Shown here one piece after another: positions 25,187 to 35,427 of a DNA stretch of 64,000 nucleotides. The stretch is taken from NCBI GenBank assembly GCA_030272155.1, contig CP126196.1:4836501-4900500 (forward strand). Direction: 5' to 3'. Made by a program: the position numbers and the translations under genes. The notes below the pieces were generated by a model, which saw only the letters and a list, made by a program, of their open reading frames with translations, was not told the DNA's origin and ran no database searches. The stretch's first letter is position 1, and every line of letters starts with the position of its first letter. The stretch is from Tetradesmus obliquus (taxonomy: Eukaryota; Chlorophyta; Chlorophyceae; Sphaeropleales; Scenedesmaceae).

Positions 25187-27693
25187 GCACACCAGAAACA
25201 TAGCCAAGCTGGGGTGCCTAGGCGACAGCTGCTGCTGCGGAGTACACTGGCGCCTTTCCTAGTGCAGCTGGTGTTGGGCAGTGACGATGCCACCACCATT
25301 GTCAACAGCGTGCTGTCAGCATACGGTGAGCTGGGCTGAGCACATTAGGGGATTGTGTTGCTAGCAGTGTCGCTTTCTTCATAAATCAAATATGTGCTGA
25401 ATTTGAGAAAGCCTGGCACTGTCATAATTTGCAGATGAACTGAAGTTGGTAAACGCAAGACAGAGAATGGTGTATGCGAGAACAGTTGACCAGCCCTTTG
25501 GGTTGTGGTTGCGGCCGTTCTAGCACCAGCATGCTTCAGGTCTATGCACAATGGCAGCAGCCTGGTGTGCCTTCTACAGCACATCTTGCAGCAAAGACAG
25601 CACCCTCCTTCCCAGATTGCTTCGGTCACTTCGTGATGTGCGTGGTATCCCTGCAGGCCTGCCCACGCTCAAGGCCTCTGCGGGGTTCAGGGTGTATGAT
25701 GAGTTTGAGGACGAGTTCTACTTTGAGTACCCCAAGGTGACCATGATGAGGCCATGGATACAGTGAAGGCAGCTCTTCTCTGCTGTTCTGTGCTTGGTTC
25801 TTATGATAATTTGTATTGGGTTTGAGCAGAGAGGGCAGCTTTGTCTGCCGTCTGCTGCTTGCGCAGTCTGCGCAGGCGCCCATCAGCGCATGGGCAGTAA
25901 GTCAGCTGGCCCGACAGCTGGCATGGTGTAACATGGCTTGATGCCTGGCAGGATTTATGTCTGCAGCCAGGAGGCAGCTCATTATGCGCTAAGCACCTTC
26001 CCGCTCAAGCTTCTCTGCAGGCTTGACCAGCAGCAATGCTTGAAGTTACGGTGTGTCTAATGCATTGTCAATCCTCCTCCTCCTGCTGCTGCTGCTGCTG
26101 CTGCCAGGCGTGGGTGAGCAGGCGCAACTCAATGCGCAAGGGAGTGGTCATCAGCGACTTCCAGGTGCGGGGAGGAGGCGGCAGCAGCAGCAGCAGCAGC
26201 AGCAGCACTGTGCAGGGGCAGCACGCTCATTGCTGACTTTCAGACGAAAAAAGACAGGAGGAAATAGACAGGCGCATCTTCATGGCAGCTGTGCAGCAAC
26301 AGCAGCTGTTACTCCATGCTTTTTACAGGCCAGCAGTGCAGAGCCCGCTTTTCCGGCCCTGATCACCCCCATGCATGCATGTCATTCGCTCATCTTGTGA
26401 TCAAACAACACGCCCTTCTGGCAGACTGCTTACAAGGTGTCAGTTGAGGAGCTGGAGCTGCGAGGATGGCGACATCGCTGCAGCCCACCAAACCACACAT
26501 GATCAACCATGTCAAACCCTTACATTCATATCATTTCCTCATGTTTGCAGACTGCCGACAAGGTGTCAGTTGAGGAGCTAGATCTGCCTGAGGAAGACGA
26601 CATCGCTGCAGCCCACTGAACCATACCTGGTCAACCCTGTCATACCCTTACATTGGTATTGTTTCCTCCTGCTTGCAGACTGCCGACAAGGTGTCAGTCG
26701 AGGAGCTGGAGCTGCCTGAGGACGGCGACATCGCGGCAGCAGCAGTGGCCGCTGCGGTGCTGCCAGGCGGGCGGCGGCTGGTGCAGGACGACGTGCTGAG
26801 CCTGCCTGCTGCACGGCTGGTCAAAACACACACGGAGACAATAGACGGCCAGGTGGGTAACCGTGGGATCTCCTGGATTTTCTTGAACGCTGCTGTCTGT
26901 CTGTGGTATGCGTAAGCCCGTTCTGTATAACAACAGGTTGGTGCGCAGATAGTTTTGTGTGTAGTGCATGCGCCTGTCCACAGGAGCTGCTGAACTCGTG
27001 TTTCCGTTTGAGACCATCACATGGCGCGAGACACACAGTGCCAACACAACTACATGCGCCTGCCTGCGCTTGCAGGAGCTGCGTTATCTAGAGTTCCCTT
27101 GTTAGTGGCTGTACAGTTGCCTACTGAGCTGCCCTATTGCCCAAGCATAAAAAATTGAGTCGTTGCATGCGCCTGTCTGCGACTGTAGGAGATGCTGTAC
27201 CTGGAGTTCCCCTCTGAGACGCTCACTCGCAGCGGCTACAACATCCGGCGCAAAAACTTTGCTGCGGCGGCTGTCAAGCGGGACAAGCTGTACACCATAG
27301 CAGCTAGGTGAGCCGCAGAATGCGTTTCAGGGCACTGCGAGATGAAGAGCTGTGAATGTGCGTGTCAAGCAAATGCTTTGCCAGCCCTGGGCCAGGCGTA
27401 AATAAAGAAGCTGCTGGCCCAGCGTACCACTCTGCTGCAGGTGGAAATGCTTAACAAGTGCTGCATGTGTTGGCTGGTGACACTGACATTACCAGTGTCC
27501 CCAATAAGCATGTACGAAAACTCGGGCTAAGACGTGATGAGAGTGGACTCTTCTGTCATCTACACATATCCTGCTGCTGCCGCTGCTGCTGCTGCCACTG
27601 TTGTCTATGCATTGCAGTGCTCGCAGTGACCAGTTCAATGAAGAGAAGAAGAAGCTGCTGCAACACATTGTGGAATCCTTCAGACTGCGGTGA
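24938..27693 (+). CDS. PsbP-domain protein of the thylakoid lumen, 6 exons seen
   Basis: Exons: up to 25325 (5' limit uncertain), 25657-25736, 26108-26164, 26679-26852, 27189-27307, 27618-27693. Phases agree throughout. The first exon carries a poly-Ser run and then RRQLLLRSTLAPFLVQLVLG, a twin-arginine plus hydrophobic segment typical of lumenal targeting. The mature part matches the PsbP fold: SAGFRVYDEFEDEFYFEYPK, WVSRRNSMRKGVVISDF, then late strands NFAAAAVKRDKLYTIAASA and helix EEKKKLLQHIVESFRL. PsbP-like and PPD proteins assist photosystem assembly or function in the lumen; which subgroup this is cannot be told. The first exon has no in-frame ATG, and I assume an upstream exon within 24.6-24.93 kb. 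Confidence 0.7.
26428..27105 (+). repeat. Ghost-exon copies in the PsbP-like gene
   Basis: The exon beginning TADKVSVEELELPEDGD (26679) is preceded by two degenerate copies: about 26428-26500 (TAYKVSVEELELRGW) and about 26551-26620 (TADKVSVEELDLPEEDD, then a stop). The exon beginning EMLYLEFPSE (27189) is likewise preceded by two copies of its 5' part, about 26980-27015 (ELLNSCF) and about 27076-27105 (ELRYLEFPC, then a stop). Each copy is preceded by a pyrimidine-rich TTGCAG- or CACAG-type acceptor. Confidence 0.82.
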
Positions 27694-28231
27694 TGACCAT
27701 TGCAGCCGTTAGAGAGCCGCATGGCAGCAGCGTTGGACAGTACCCAAGATCAGCATTTAATCCTGCAGTTGCAGAAGCATGCGTTACAGGTGCAGTATGT
27801 GGTTGCCACTGAAGTTGGCCACTGTTGCAGCTGCAATGCTGTGTATAGGCTGGAGTTGGTCGCGGTCAGCCGGGCAGTACTGCTGCACAGTGCACATGCA
27901 TGTGCACCTGGTGCAGTGCTGCTTACAGGCCGACCAGCAGTATGGTGTGCCTGCACTGCTATCAAAGGGTCGATTTGAGTTACATTAAATGGATTGACTG
28001 TTTTGACCGTTTCCAGGCCCAAATATGCCGCAGCGGAAGTACATCGGTAACCACCGGGGCATCCGCGTCATTACTTTGCAGAGTGCGTCAGATGCTGCCG
28101 GCGATCACAACCACCACTCGTTCTTCCTTCATAAACAGTTGCACAACAGAAGCTGACCACGATAGGTTGTCGACGCCTGTGAACACATAAGAAACAGACG
28201 ACTCCACGACCCGATCATCGACAGTGTCAAG
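27694..28231. other. Intergenic between PsbP-like and ABM genes
   Basis: The genes are in tandem orientation, so this stretch should hold the PsbP-like 3' end and the ABM promoter. No other feature seen. Confidence 0.5.
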
Positions 28232-29010
28232 ATGCGTGCTGCAGTTGTTGTTGCACTGCTGCTGGCAGCTCTGGCCGTGGCCAGCGCGGCCCGTGTGCCT
28301 GATGGCGACTTGATGGATATCAAGGACACCATCAGCGACACTGCCAGCTTCCAGGTGGGTGGAAGCTGGTTGCTGCTGTCGCTGCTCCTAGGTTTCCAAA
28401 GCTGCAGGGCCATGTGCATTAGCCACAGTTTCGAGCAGAACATGGCCGGAAGTGGATGCATCAGGGCGGATGAAGCGATTTGTTTGTGTGCAATGCGGTG
28501 CATGCTAGGTATGTGCTGTGCAGCAGACCAGAACAAGCATACGATCTGCATGATCTGCCTGCTGCCACGCTCTGCAAGCTTGCTGTGATGTGCATGCATT
28601 TCTGGGCAAGCTGCGCATTCTGCTGTGGCCAAGGCCCCACAATAGTTTTCATAGCCCTGCCTGTTTGTAGCAATGGTATCTTGTGCTGCATGCTGCTGGC
28701 CTGCAAGCAACATCAGACCTGCATGGCGCATGCAGGCGTGTTGGTAGCAAAGCGTGTCCCTCTACAGGCTGTACTGATACCAAACACGCCAGCCTGCTGC
28801 ATGTATTGCGCTGCCAAACCAACATGCCAATGCACTAGTCTGCAAGTGCATTTACATGTACATCGACTGCGCACTGCATGCCACGTAGTCTTGCTGTGCA
28901 TTGAGCCAACTGGCTGCCAGACTGTCCTGTGCTAGGTCCCCTCCGGCTGGTTCGCCCATCCATGCCCAGCATCACAAGCAACCCTGTCGTGCTGGGCCAT
29001 CCGACCAGCA

Positions 29011-29041
<31 letters not shown>

Positions 29042-32000
29042 GCACCTGTTGTATCTTGCTGCAGCGTTGGCTGGGCCTTGCGTAAGGACAAGAAGGACAA
29101 GCCCTGCACCCACTCCCTCTGCCTCTTGACTGCCATGCACACTGCATTATGCGCAGACTCTTCCTTCTAACCTGCTGCTGCTGCGGCGGCGGTTCCTGCC
29201 TCTAATGCCACAGTGCTGGCTGGGCCTGGCGCGCAAGGACAAGGGGGACAAGCCTGCCCCCTATGCCTCTCAATGCCATGCACATTGCATCATGCCCAGA
29301 CTTCTGCTGACCTCCCAACCTGCTGCTGCTGCTGCCCACTGCTGCTGCAGCGCTGGCTGGGCCTGGCGCGCAAGGGCAAGGGAGACAAGCCTGCCTACGC
29401 GGCTTTCAAGTACTACGTGCAGCCACAGCACAAGGAGGTGAGGCGCGAGTTTATAACAACCTATATTCTCAAAACATGCTGCTTGCTGCTGTTGACGACA
29501 CGGCCTCAAGTACTATGTGCAGGCCCAGCACAAGGAGGTGAGCCGAGACACGGTGCATTTGCAGGAAGATGGGCTGTGATGCCGCTGCTGCTGCCGCTAG
29601 TGCTGCTGCTGCTGTGAAGCCTTGCACAGCCTGCTGGTTGACCAACACATCGCGTAACCTTTTTCTCGCTCAATGTGGTGCTTTGTTCAAAAGTAAAGCA
29701 TGGTAAGAGCAAGGCGATGCATGCCCAGGCATTTCAAGGGATGTGTGTACTGGCTCTGCTGCTTTGAGTGGAGTATGTCACAGAACGCTTCGCGTATCAT
29801 CGTTAGCATTGCTAGCCATTGCTTTTATCGCTGCAGACTTCTCATCGTTGGCATCTACCTGCTGCTTCTGCTGCTGCTCCTCCGCTGCTTATGTGCAGGA
29901 CTTTGTGGAGGCGTGGCGCAAGATGGAGGAGTCTACCAAGGAAGAGAAGGGCCGGCGCATGTATGACCTGAAGAAGCCTATAAGGTTTAACAACTTGCTG
30001 CTGCCGCTGCTCCTGCCGCTGCTCCTGCCGCTATCATCTGCAGGACTTTGTGGAGGCCTGGCGCAAGATGGAGGAGTCCACCAAGGAAGAGAAGGGCCTG
30101 AAGATCTATGACCTGAAGAAGCCCATGATGGACAACCTGCTGTGGGTGGGCTACGGCGAGTGGGAGACCATGCGGTGAGGCAAATGATGATGTTACATAA
30201 ATGTTACAGATCTGTTGGTATATGTTACACATGCACCTGGCTGAAAACCTGCTGTGGGTTGGCTACGGTGAGTGAAGAGACCATGCGGTGAGCGGCAATG
30301 GGGTGTGATACCATCAACAAATATGTTTGTCAGGTTGACTATTGCTTGTTGCTGTGCACACACCTAGCAACAGACCACACAGTGCAACCATTGTCCTTGC
30401 ATTTGTGTGTTCGTGCAGCTGGTGCATCTGGGCTAGCTGCTAGGTTGCGACTGCTGGCTGACACGCTGTGAGAGGCACAACTGCCGCCACTGCAGACATC
30501 CAACAGACCAGCTTGCGGTCTGCACTGCTGAAGCATGGTGTTGAAAATTTGCATCACCACGGAGTGCCATGCCCGACACCCCATACAACTGCCCCCTGTG
30601 TGACTCGGGCATGGCGCACCTTGGTAGTGGCAGTAGCACGGAGCATGTTCCCGAGGCGTATGATCTCGACTGTGTCACTGCTGACGCCAGATTGCTGCCG
30701 CTGCGGCTGCCGCTGTTGCTGCTGCCGCTGCCGCCGCTGCTGCTGCTGCCACCCAGCGACTGCCAGGAGCACTTTGTGTCTGACTTTGTTCAGGAGTTCC
30801 TGGACATCCCTGCCTATCTTGCTGCTGCCGCTACTGCTGCTGCTGCCACCACGCAGTGACTACCTGGAGCACTTTGAGTCCAACTATGTGCAGGCGTTCC
30901 TGGACACCCTGGCTGAACATGATGTGCCCTGGAGCATCACCCCCCTGTACAAGCCTGACGTGGCTGAGCTGGTGAGGGGCTTGGCATACCAATTGCTGTC
31001 TTGCATGCGACACACGGTTATAGATTAGCACTGGCTGAGCATGATGTGCCCTGGAGCATCACCCCTCCTTACAAGCCTGATGTTGCTGAGCTTGTAAGCA
31101 CTTTTCAGGTTGCTGCTGCTTGCTGTGTCCACACAGTTGTAAGCTAAAGCTGGCTGTGCACAGTATGCCCTGGTTGGTTTTTTCTCACTACAAGCCTGGC
31201 GCGGCTAACCTGGTGAGAGGATTGGCACACCAGCTTCACAGGTCCCCACACAACTGTATACTGACACGTGGCTGAGCTCCACTGTCACCTTCCAGATTGA
31301 CAAGCAGCAGTGCACACAGCATGGTGCCGCATGGCATCACCAACATGTTGCCAACAGCGCATCTGACCTTGGCTTACCTTGTTGCTACTGCTACTGCCGC
31401 TTTCACCCCTGCTGCTGCATCTGCACCCCCAGCACTCATCCAACAAGGGCAAGACTGACAAGCAGCAGGCGCACGTGCTCATCCGCTACACTGTGCCCCC
31501 CAGCAAGCAGGAGGCCTTCAAGGACGCATGGAACGAGGCAGAGAAGGGCACAGAGGGAGAGAAGGGTGGGTGTATCAGCGTACGCTTTGGCGTTGTTGCC
31601 TTGCGGCACGTCAGTTGATGACACCATGTGCTAGCACTTGGGTGCTAGCACTCGGGTCACAGCTCCGCAGCATTACTCTCCACAAGTGTGTTGTGTTTTC
31701 AGTCGTATTTAATTGCATTGGTTTGCAATCCGCTGACTACAGTTGCTACTTCTTGTGCCTGTCATACTGCTGTTTGCTTCATGCTGGTTTGATGACTGTG
31801 CAGGTGCCCACATCTACAGCCTGCGCAAGGTGCTGGGTTAAACACCATGAATTGTGTTTTTCTGTGTCGCCGGTGTTGTCTCATGTCTTAATGCTGGCTT
31901 GCTGCTGGCTGCTTGTTGTGCAGGTGCCCACATCTACAGCCTGCGCAAGGTGCTGGGCGACAACATGCACTTCATTGCCTATGGCACATGGGAGACCATG

Positions 32001-33658
32001 CAGGACTACGAGGAGCACTTCAAGTGAGGGCTTATTGATGCTGCTGTGAAAGTGTCGATGATTGCCAGAGAGTGTGCATGATGCTGTATATTTTGTGGTA
32101 TCACGCAAATGGCACCTGGGAGTCGATGGAGGACGAGGTGCACTTGGCAAGTGAGGGCTTTGTGTTGGGGTTCGGGCAGGGTTGAGTGCAGGGTACAGGG
32201 TTGTGGTTCAGTGATAGGTGCATGGTTTGGGCTGTGAAGCAGCAGAGGGGGACAACGTGCACTGTATTGCGTACGGCACCTTGCGAAGTGCGGCCCGTAG
32301 TCCTCCATTGCTTTTGTATCGCACACGGCACGGAAACTATGGAGGACTACGAGGAGCACTGCAAGTGAGGATTCCGGTAGAAGGGGTTGACTACAGGTTT
32401 TGTGGTGTAGATGTAGTCCTTGGCAGTTTGGGGTTGAAGTAGCAGAGGCTAATCACGGCGATGCCACTTTGCACTGCAATTGAGAGAGAACAGCAGGCCA
32501 CAAAGATTGTTGCAGATGATTGAGGTGCACCTAGTATAAGAATAACTGTGCTGCCAGCTCCTTGACACCCATCACCATGCCAGCAAATGGCAGCAGGTGC
32601 AGCACCTCATTGCCATGTGCTCCCACAAATTTCAAGGGTGCAACAATAAGGGCCGCTACAGCCGTGTGTGGTGATGGTCGCGTTGGTGTTTTGGTTGCCT
32701 GGCTGCCAGCGTCACTTTCTGGATGCAGCAGAGCGTTTGATGCTCCTGCAGAGTTGCGTTGAAGAAGCAGATCTCGATGCAGGTTCGGATTTCTCCAACG
32801 CATCTCTGAGGGTGCACTACACTGTGGTGCATGCGCACACATGCGTCTGCATGCATTTTTGTTTGTTGTGGTCTGGAGAAGGCGATGCACATCTTGCAGC
32901 TGCCCCGCGTTGTTGGACAGCCAGTAGACTAACTGATGTCAAACTAGTCCTCATGTCACCGAGGGCCTCAAACACCACAGCCATCAGTTTATTGTTGCTG
33001 TCCATACCTTCCCTAAAGCGTAATGGTCGATGTTGGGTTTACTTGGGAGGTGGTATTGTTGGGGCTGGGCTGCAAACATGGCTGCAACTTCTGGTTTGTG
33101 AAAGAAGTTGTTATGACACATTTGGCAGCAGCATGCCGACCTCGCGGCCATAGCGCCATCTTCACATCACTATGCTGGCTGCAACGCAACACCGCCTGTG
33201 TGTATGCACACACGCATATCTCTGAAGCAGCTGATCAACTCACACAGCTGTAGTGTGGTGCTGCTGCTGCTGCTGCTGCTGCCACACTGCTGCCATACTG
33301 CTGTTACTGCTGCTGCTGCTGCAGGCTGGCCACGTGAAGCAGTCGTGCAAGGTGCTACATGAGCACGGCATCATCTGGCAGCTGCCTGCCACCTGACACA
33401 CTTCCGACTCGCTGGTGCTGCTGCTGCTGTTACTGTTTGCTGCAGGTCAAGCAGCTGCGCAAGGCCCCGGATGAGCACGGCATCATCTGGCAGCTGCTGA
33501 CTAAGTGCTCACCCCAACTTGCTGCTGCTGCTGCTGCTGCTGCCATCGTGATGTCTCACAGGTCTGGCCATGTGAAGCAGCTGCGCAAGGCACTGGACGA
33601 GCATGACATCATCTGGCAGCTGTCCCCCCTGATCAAGATCGGCGACCAGCCCGAGTAA
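28232..33658 (+). CDS. Secreted protein with two ABM (dimeric alpha/beta barrel) domains, 7 exons
   Basis: Exons: 28232-28354, 29351-29437, 30044-30174, 30857-30971, 31433-31565, 31924-32023, 33562-33658. All are GT-AG and phase-consistent, giving 261 residues. The N terminus (MRAAVVVALLLAALAVASAA) is a signal peptide. Two homologous domains follow. Domain 1, about residues 55-150, includes FKYYVQPQHKEDFVEAWRKM and GYGEWETMRDYLEHF. Domain 2, about 163-255, includes VLIRYTVPPSKQEAFKDAWN and AYGTWETMQDYEEHFKSGHV. The pattern of strand, VPPxxxxxFxxAW, then WETxxDYxEHFxS, matches antibiotic-biosynthesis-monooxygenase-like domains. These act as cofactor-less oxygenases or as binding barrels; no catalytic assignment is possible here. 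Almost every exon has degenerate copies nearby (separate entry), so introns are long for so small a protein. Confidence 0.86.
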
Positions 33659-33760
33659 ACATCCACTCCATCCACGCTGCTGCAGCAGCAGCATGCTGCT
33701 GCAGGGTGGCCAACCCGCAGCCCTCGCTCTTCTCAAGATGGGTGACCAGCCCCAAACAGC
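29061..33760 (+). repeat. Ghost-exon ladder through the ABM gene
   Basis: Copies by exon. Exon 2 (WLGLARKGKGDKP): about 29061-29106, 29211-29271, and its 3' half at 29497-29537. Exon 3 (DFVEAWRKMEESTKEEKG): about 29899-29982, and its 3' end at 30242-30291 with an internal stop. Exon 4: its 5' half at about 30758-30812, its 3' half at about 31031-31094 and 31148-31213. Exon 5: a short piece at about 31290-31315. Exon 6 (AHIYSLRKVLG): about 31804-31839, with later pieces at 32103-32153, 32255-32290 and 32325-32366. Exon 7 (HVKQLRKALDEHDIIWQL): about 33323-33395 and 33446-33500. A piece of the last-exon tail (LIKIGDQPE, as LLKMGDQPQ) follows the stop at about 33725-33755. Many retain GT donors or AG acceptors. 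Confidence 0.85.
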
Positions 33761-35427
33761 AGCTCAAGCGAGCAGAGGGGACTGTTGCTTTGTACAATCC
33801 CTGTTGGGTGCAGCTTGTACATTAAAGGAACATGATGGGCAGCATCAACCAAGGCTGGCCTGCAGCACGTGCGCTGCTTTGCAGTTGTGCTAGCCATGTT
33901 ATGCGAAGGGCTGATGATAGGCCTACTGCACAAGATGCTATGCTCCATCTGCTACACCTGTCGTTCTGCCAGACGTGTGGAGTCATGTGCATGTAAGTGC
34001 ACGTTGTGAAGATCCTAGGTCACGTTTTGATGGGTTCAGGCGGTCTGTAAAGTTGCTGGGTATGAGTGTGAACTTGTTTGGTCCCGTTGCGAAGATGTTG
34101 GTTAGAGTTGTGAGGACCTCAGGCCATACATGTTGGTGTGGCTGCCCTGGAAGCATGAGGCTGGCCCACCAGATGGTGCTAGCTTAGTTGTCTAGCATTA
34201 CGCTGCTCTAGTTGTGTGTGCATGGCTGTGCATTTGCATGGTGCAACCATTTACAGCTGGCCTGCAGCCACGTGCACTTCTCAGGCAGCTGCTATGCCGA
34301 CAGCATGTGGAATATATGTTGGTGATGCCCTGTCAAGCTCCGGCACTGCGGCACCACGTGCTCACTAGTGCTGTCATGCTGGAAATGGTGGTAAAGGCGT
34401 CATGCTGGAAATGGTGGTAAAGGCGTTGCAGTTTGCATGTGACGATGGTTGTGGCCATGTTGAGGCTTCGTTGTGGCTGCGTATAGGTGCGCAGGACTGG
34501 AGTTGTAACAAAGTTGCCAACCATGAGCGCAAAAGGTGACAGTCACTGGCAATGCACAGCTGTCCTTTGGCTGCAGAACTATGTCACATGTAGAACCAAC
34601 CATGTGTCCAGGCATGACAAGTGACCGGCATTATAAAATTCCTGATAATGTTGGCAACCGACCTCCCGAGGGAAAAGGTAACTTCTGTTACATGTAACAG
34701 AGGTTACATGAACTGCAGCGCAAGCAACGGCATTGTATGCATAGCATATGGTTGCCTCAACAGTGCAACACATGATGCCCTTGTATCATACATTCAGCTG
34801 GGCACATACACCGCTGCTAGCCGGCACCGTAGTAGAACACAGCCAGTGCAGTGCTGCAGGGCAAAGCAGCCGCAGGGTGGACCCTAAACAGCAGCTGAAT
34901 ACAACAGCAGCCACGCAGCTGGCATGCCTGGCGTGTGCCAGTAGCGCTGATGCAGCAGTGTGCTGCAACTGCGTGTTTCAGCAGCTGCTGCGCTGCACTT
35001 TGCTGTTAGCCAGATCTGTTGCCTGATGCTACATGCTGCTGCAGCCAACACATGCAGCGGCAAGCTGCATCAGCAATACGTATTGACATCAACACTCTGG
35101 GACGCTTTTCAGCATTACTCTCGCTTGCATCATCACCGCACACATACAACAGGACAACACACTTGACATGCTAAGCCTCTACTGGCATGCAGCATGTAAC
35201 GTGGACTGCGCAACATGGATTGAGCTCCGTTTGACCGGCTTCAAGACCTACCTAAAATCATTCAGACGTATCAGTACTGATGAAGTAAATCACTTCAGGC
35301 CCAGATTGTAAAACATGCTGATGGGCACCAGCATAAGTCTGCCTGACTGAGGAAACTTTCAATCTATACAACAGTCTGGTCTTGTAACCCCTGCAGCACG
35401 AAGTGGGTGCAGCAATGGCAGCAAGGT
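33659..35427. other. 1.77 kb between convergent genes, no gene seen
   Basis: This lies between the ABM stop (plus) and the FkbM stop (minus), so it should hold both 3' untranslated regions. A 26-base exact tandem duplication spans 34373-34424. A perfect 16-base palindrome, CTGTTACATGTAACAG, sits at 34685-34700. Confidence 0.55.

Noticed and set aside
26428..26620. Extra constitutive exons of the PsbP-like gene
   Set aside because: The copies lack complete donors or hit stops, and including them would repeat the same protein segment; treated as ghost exons.
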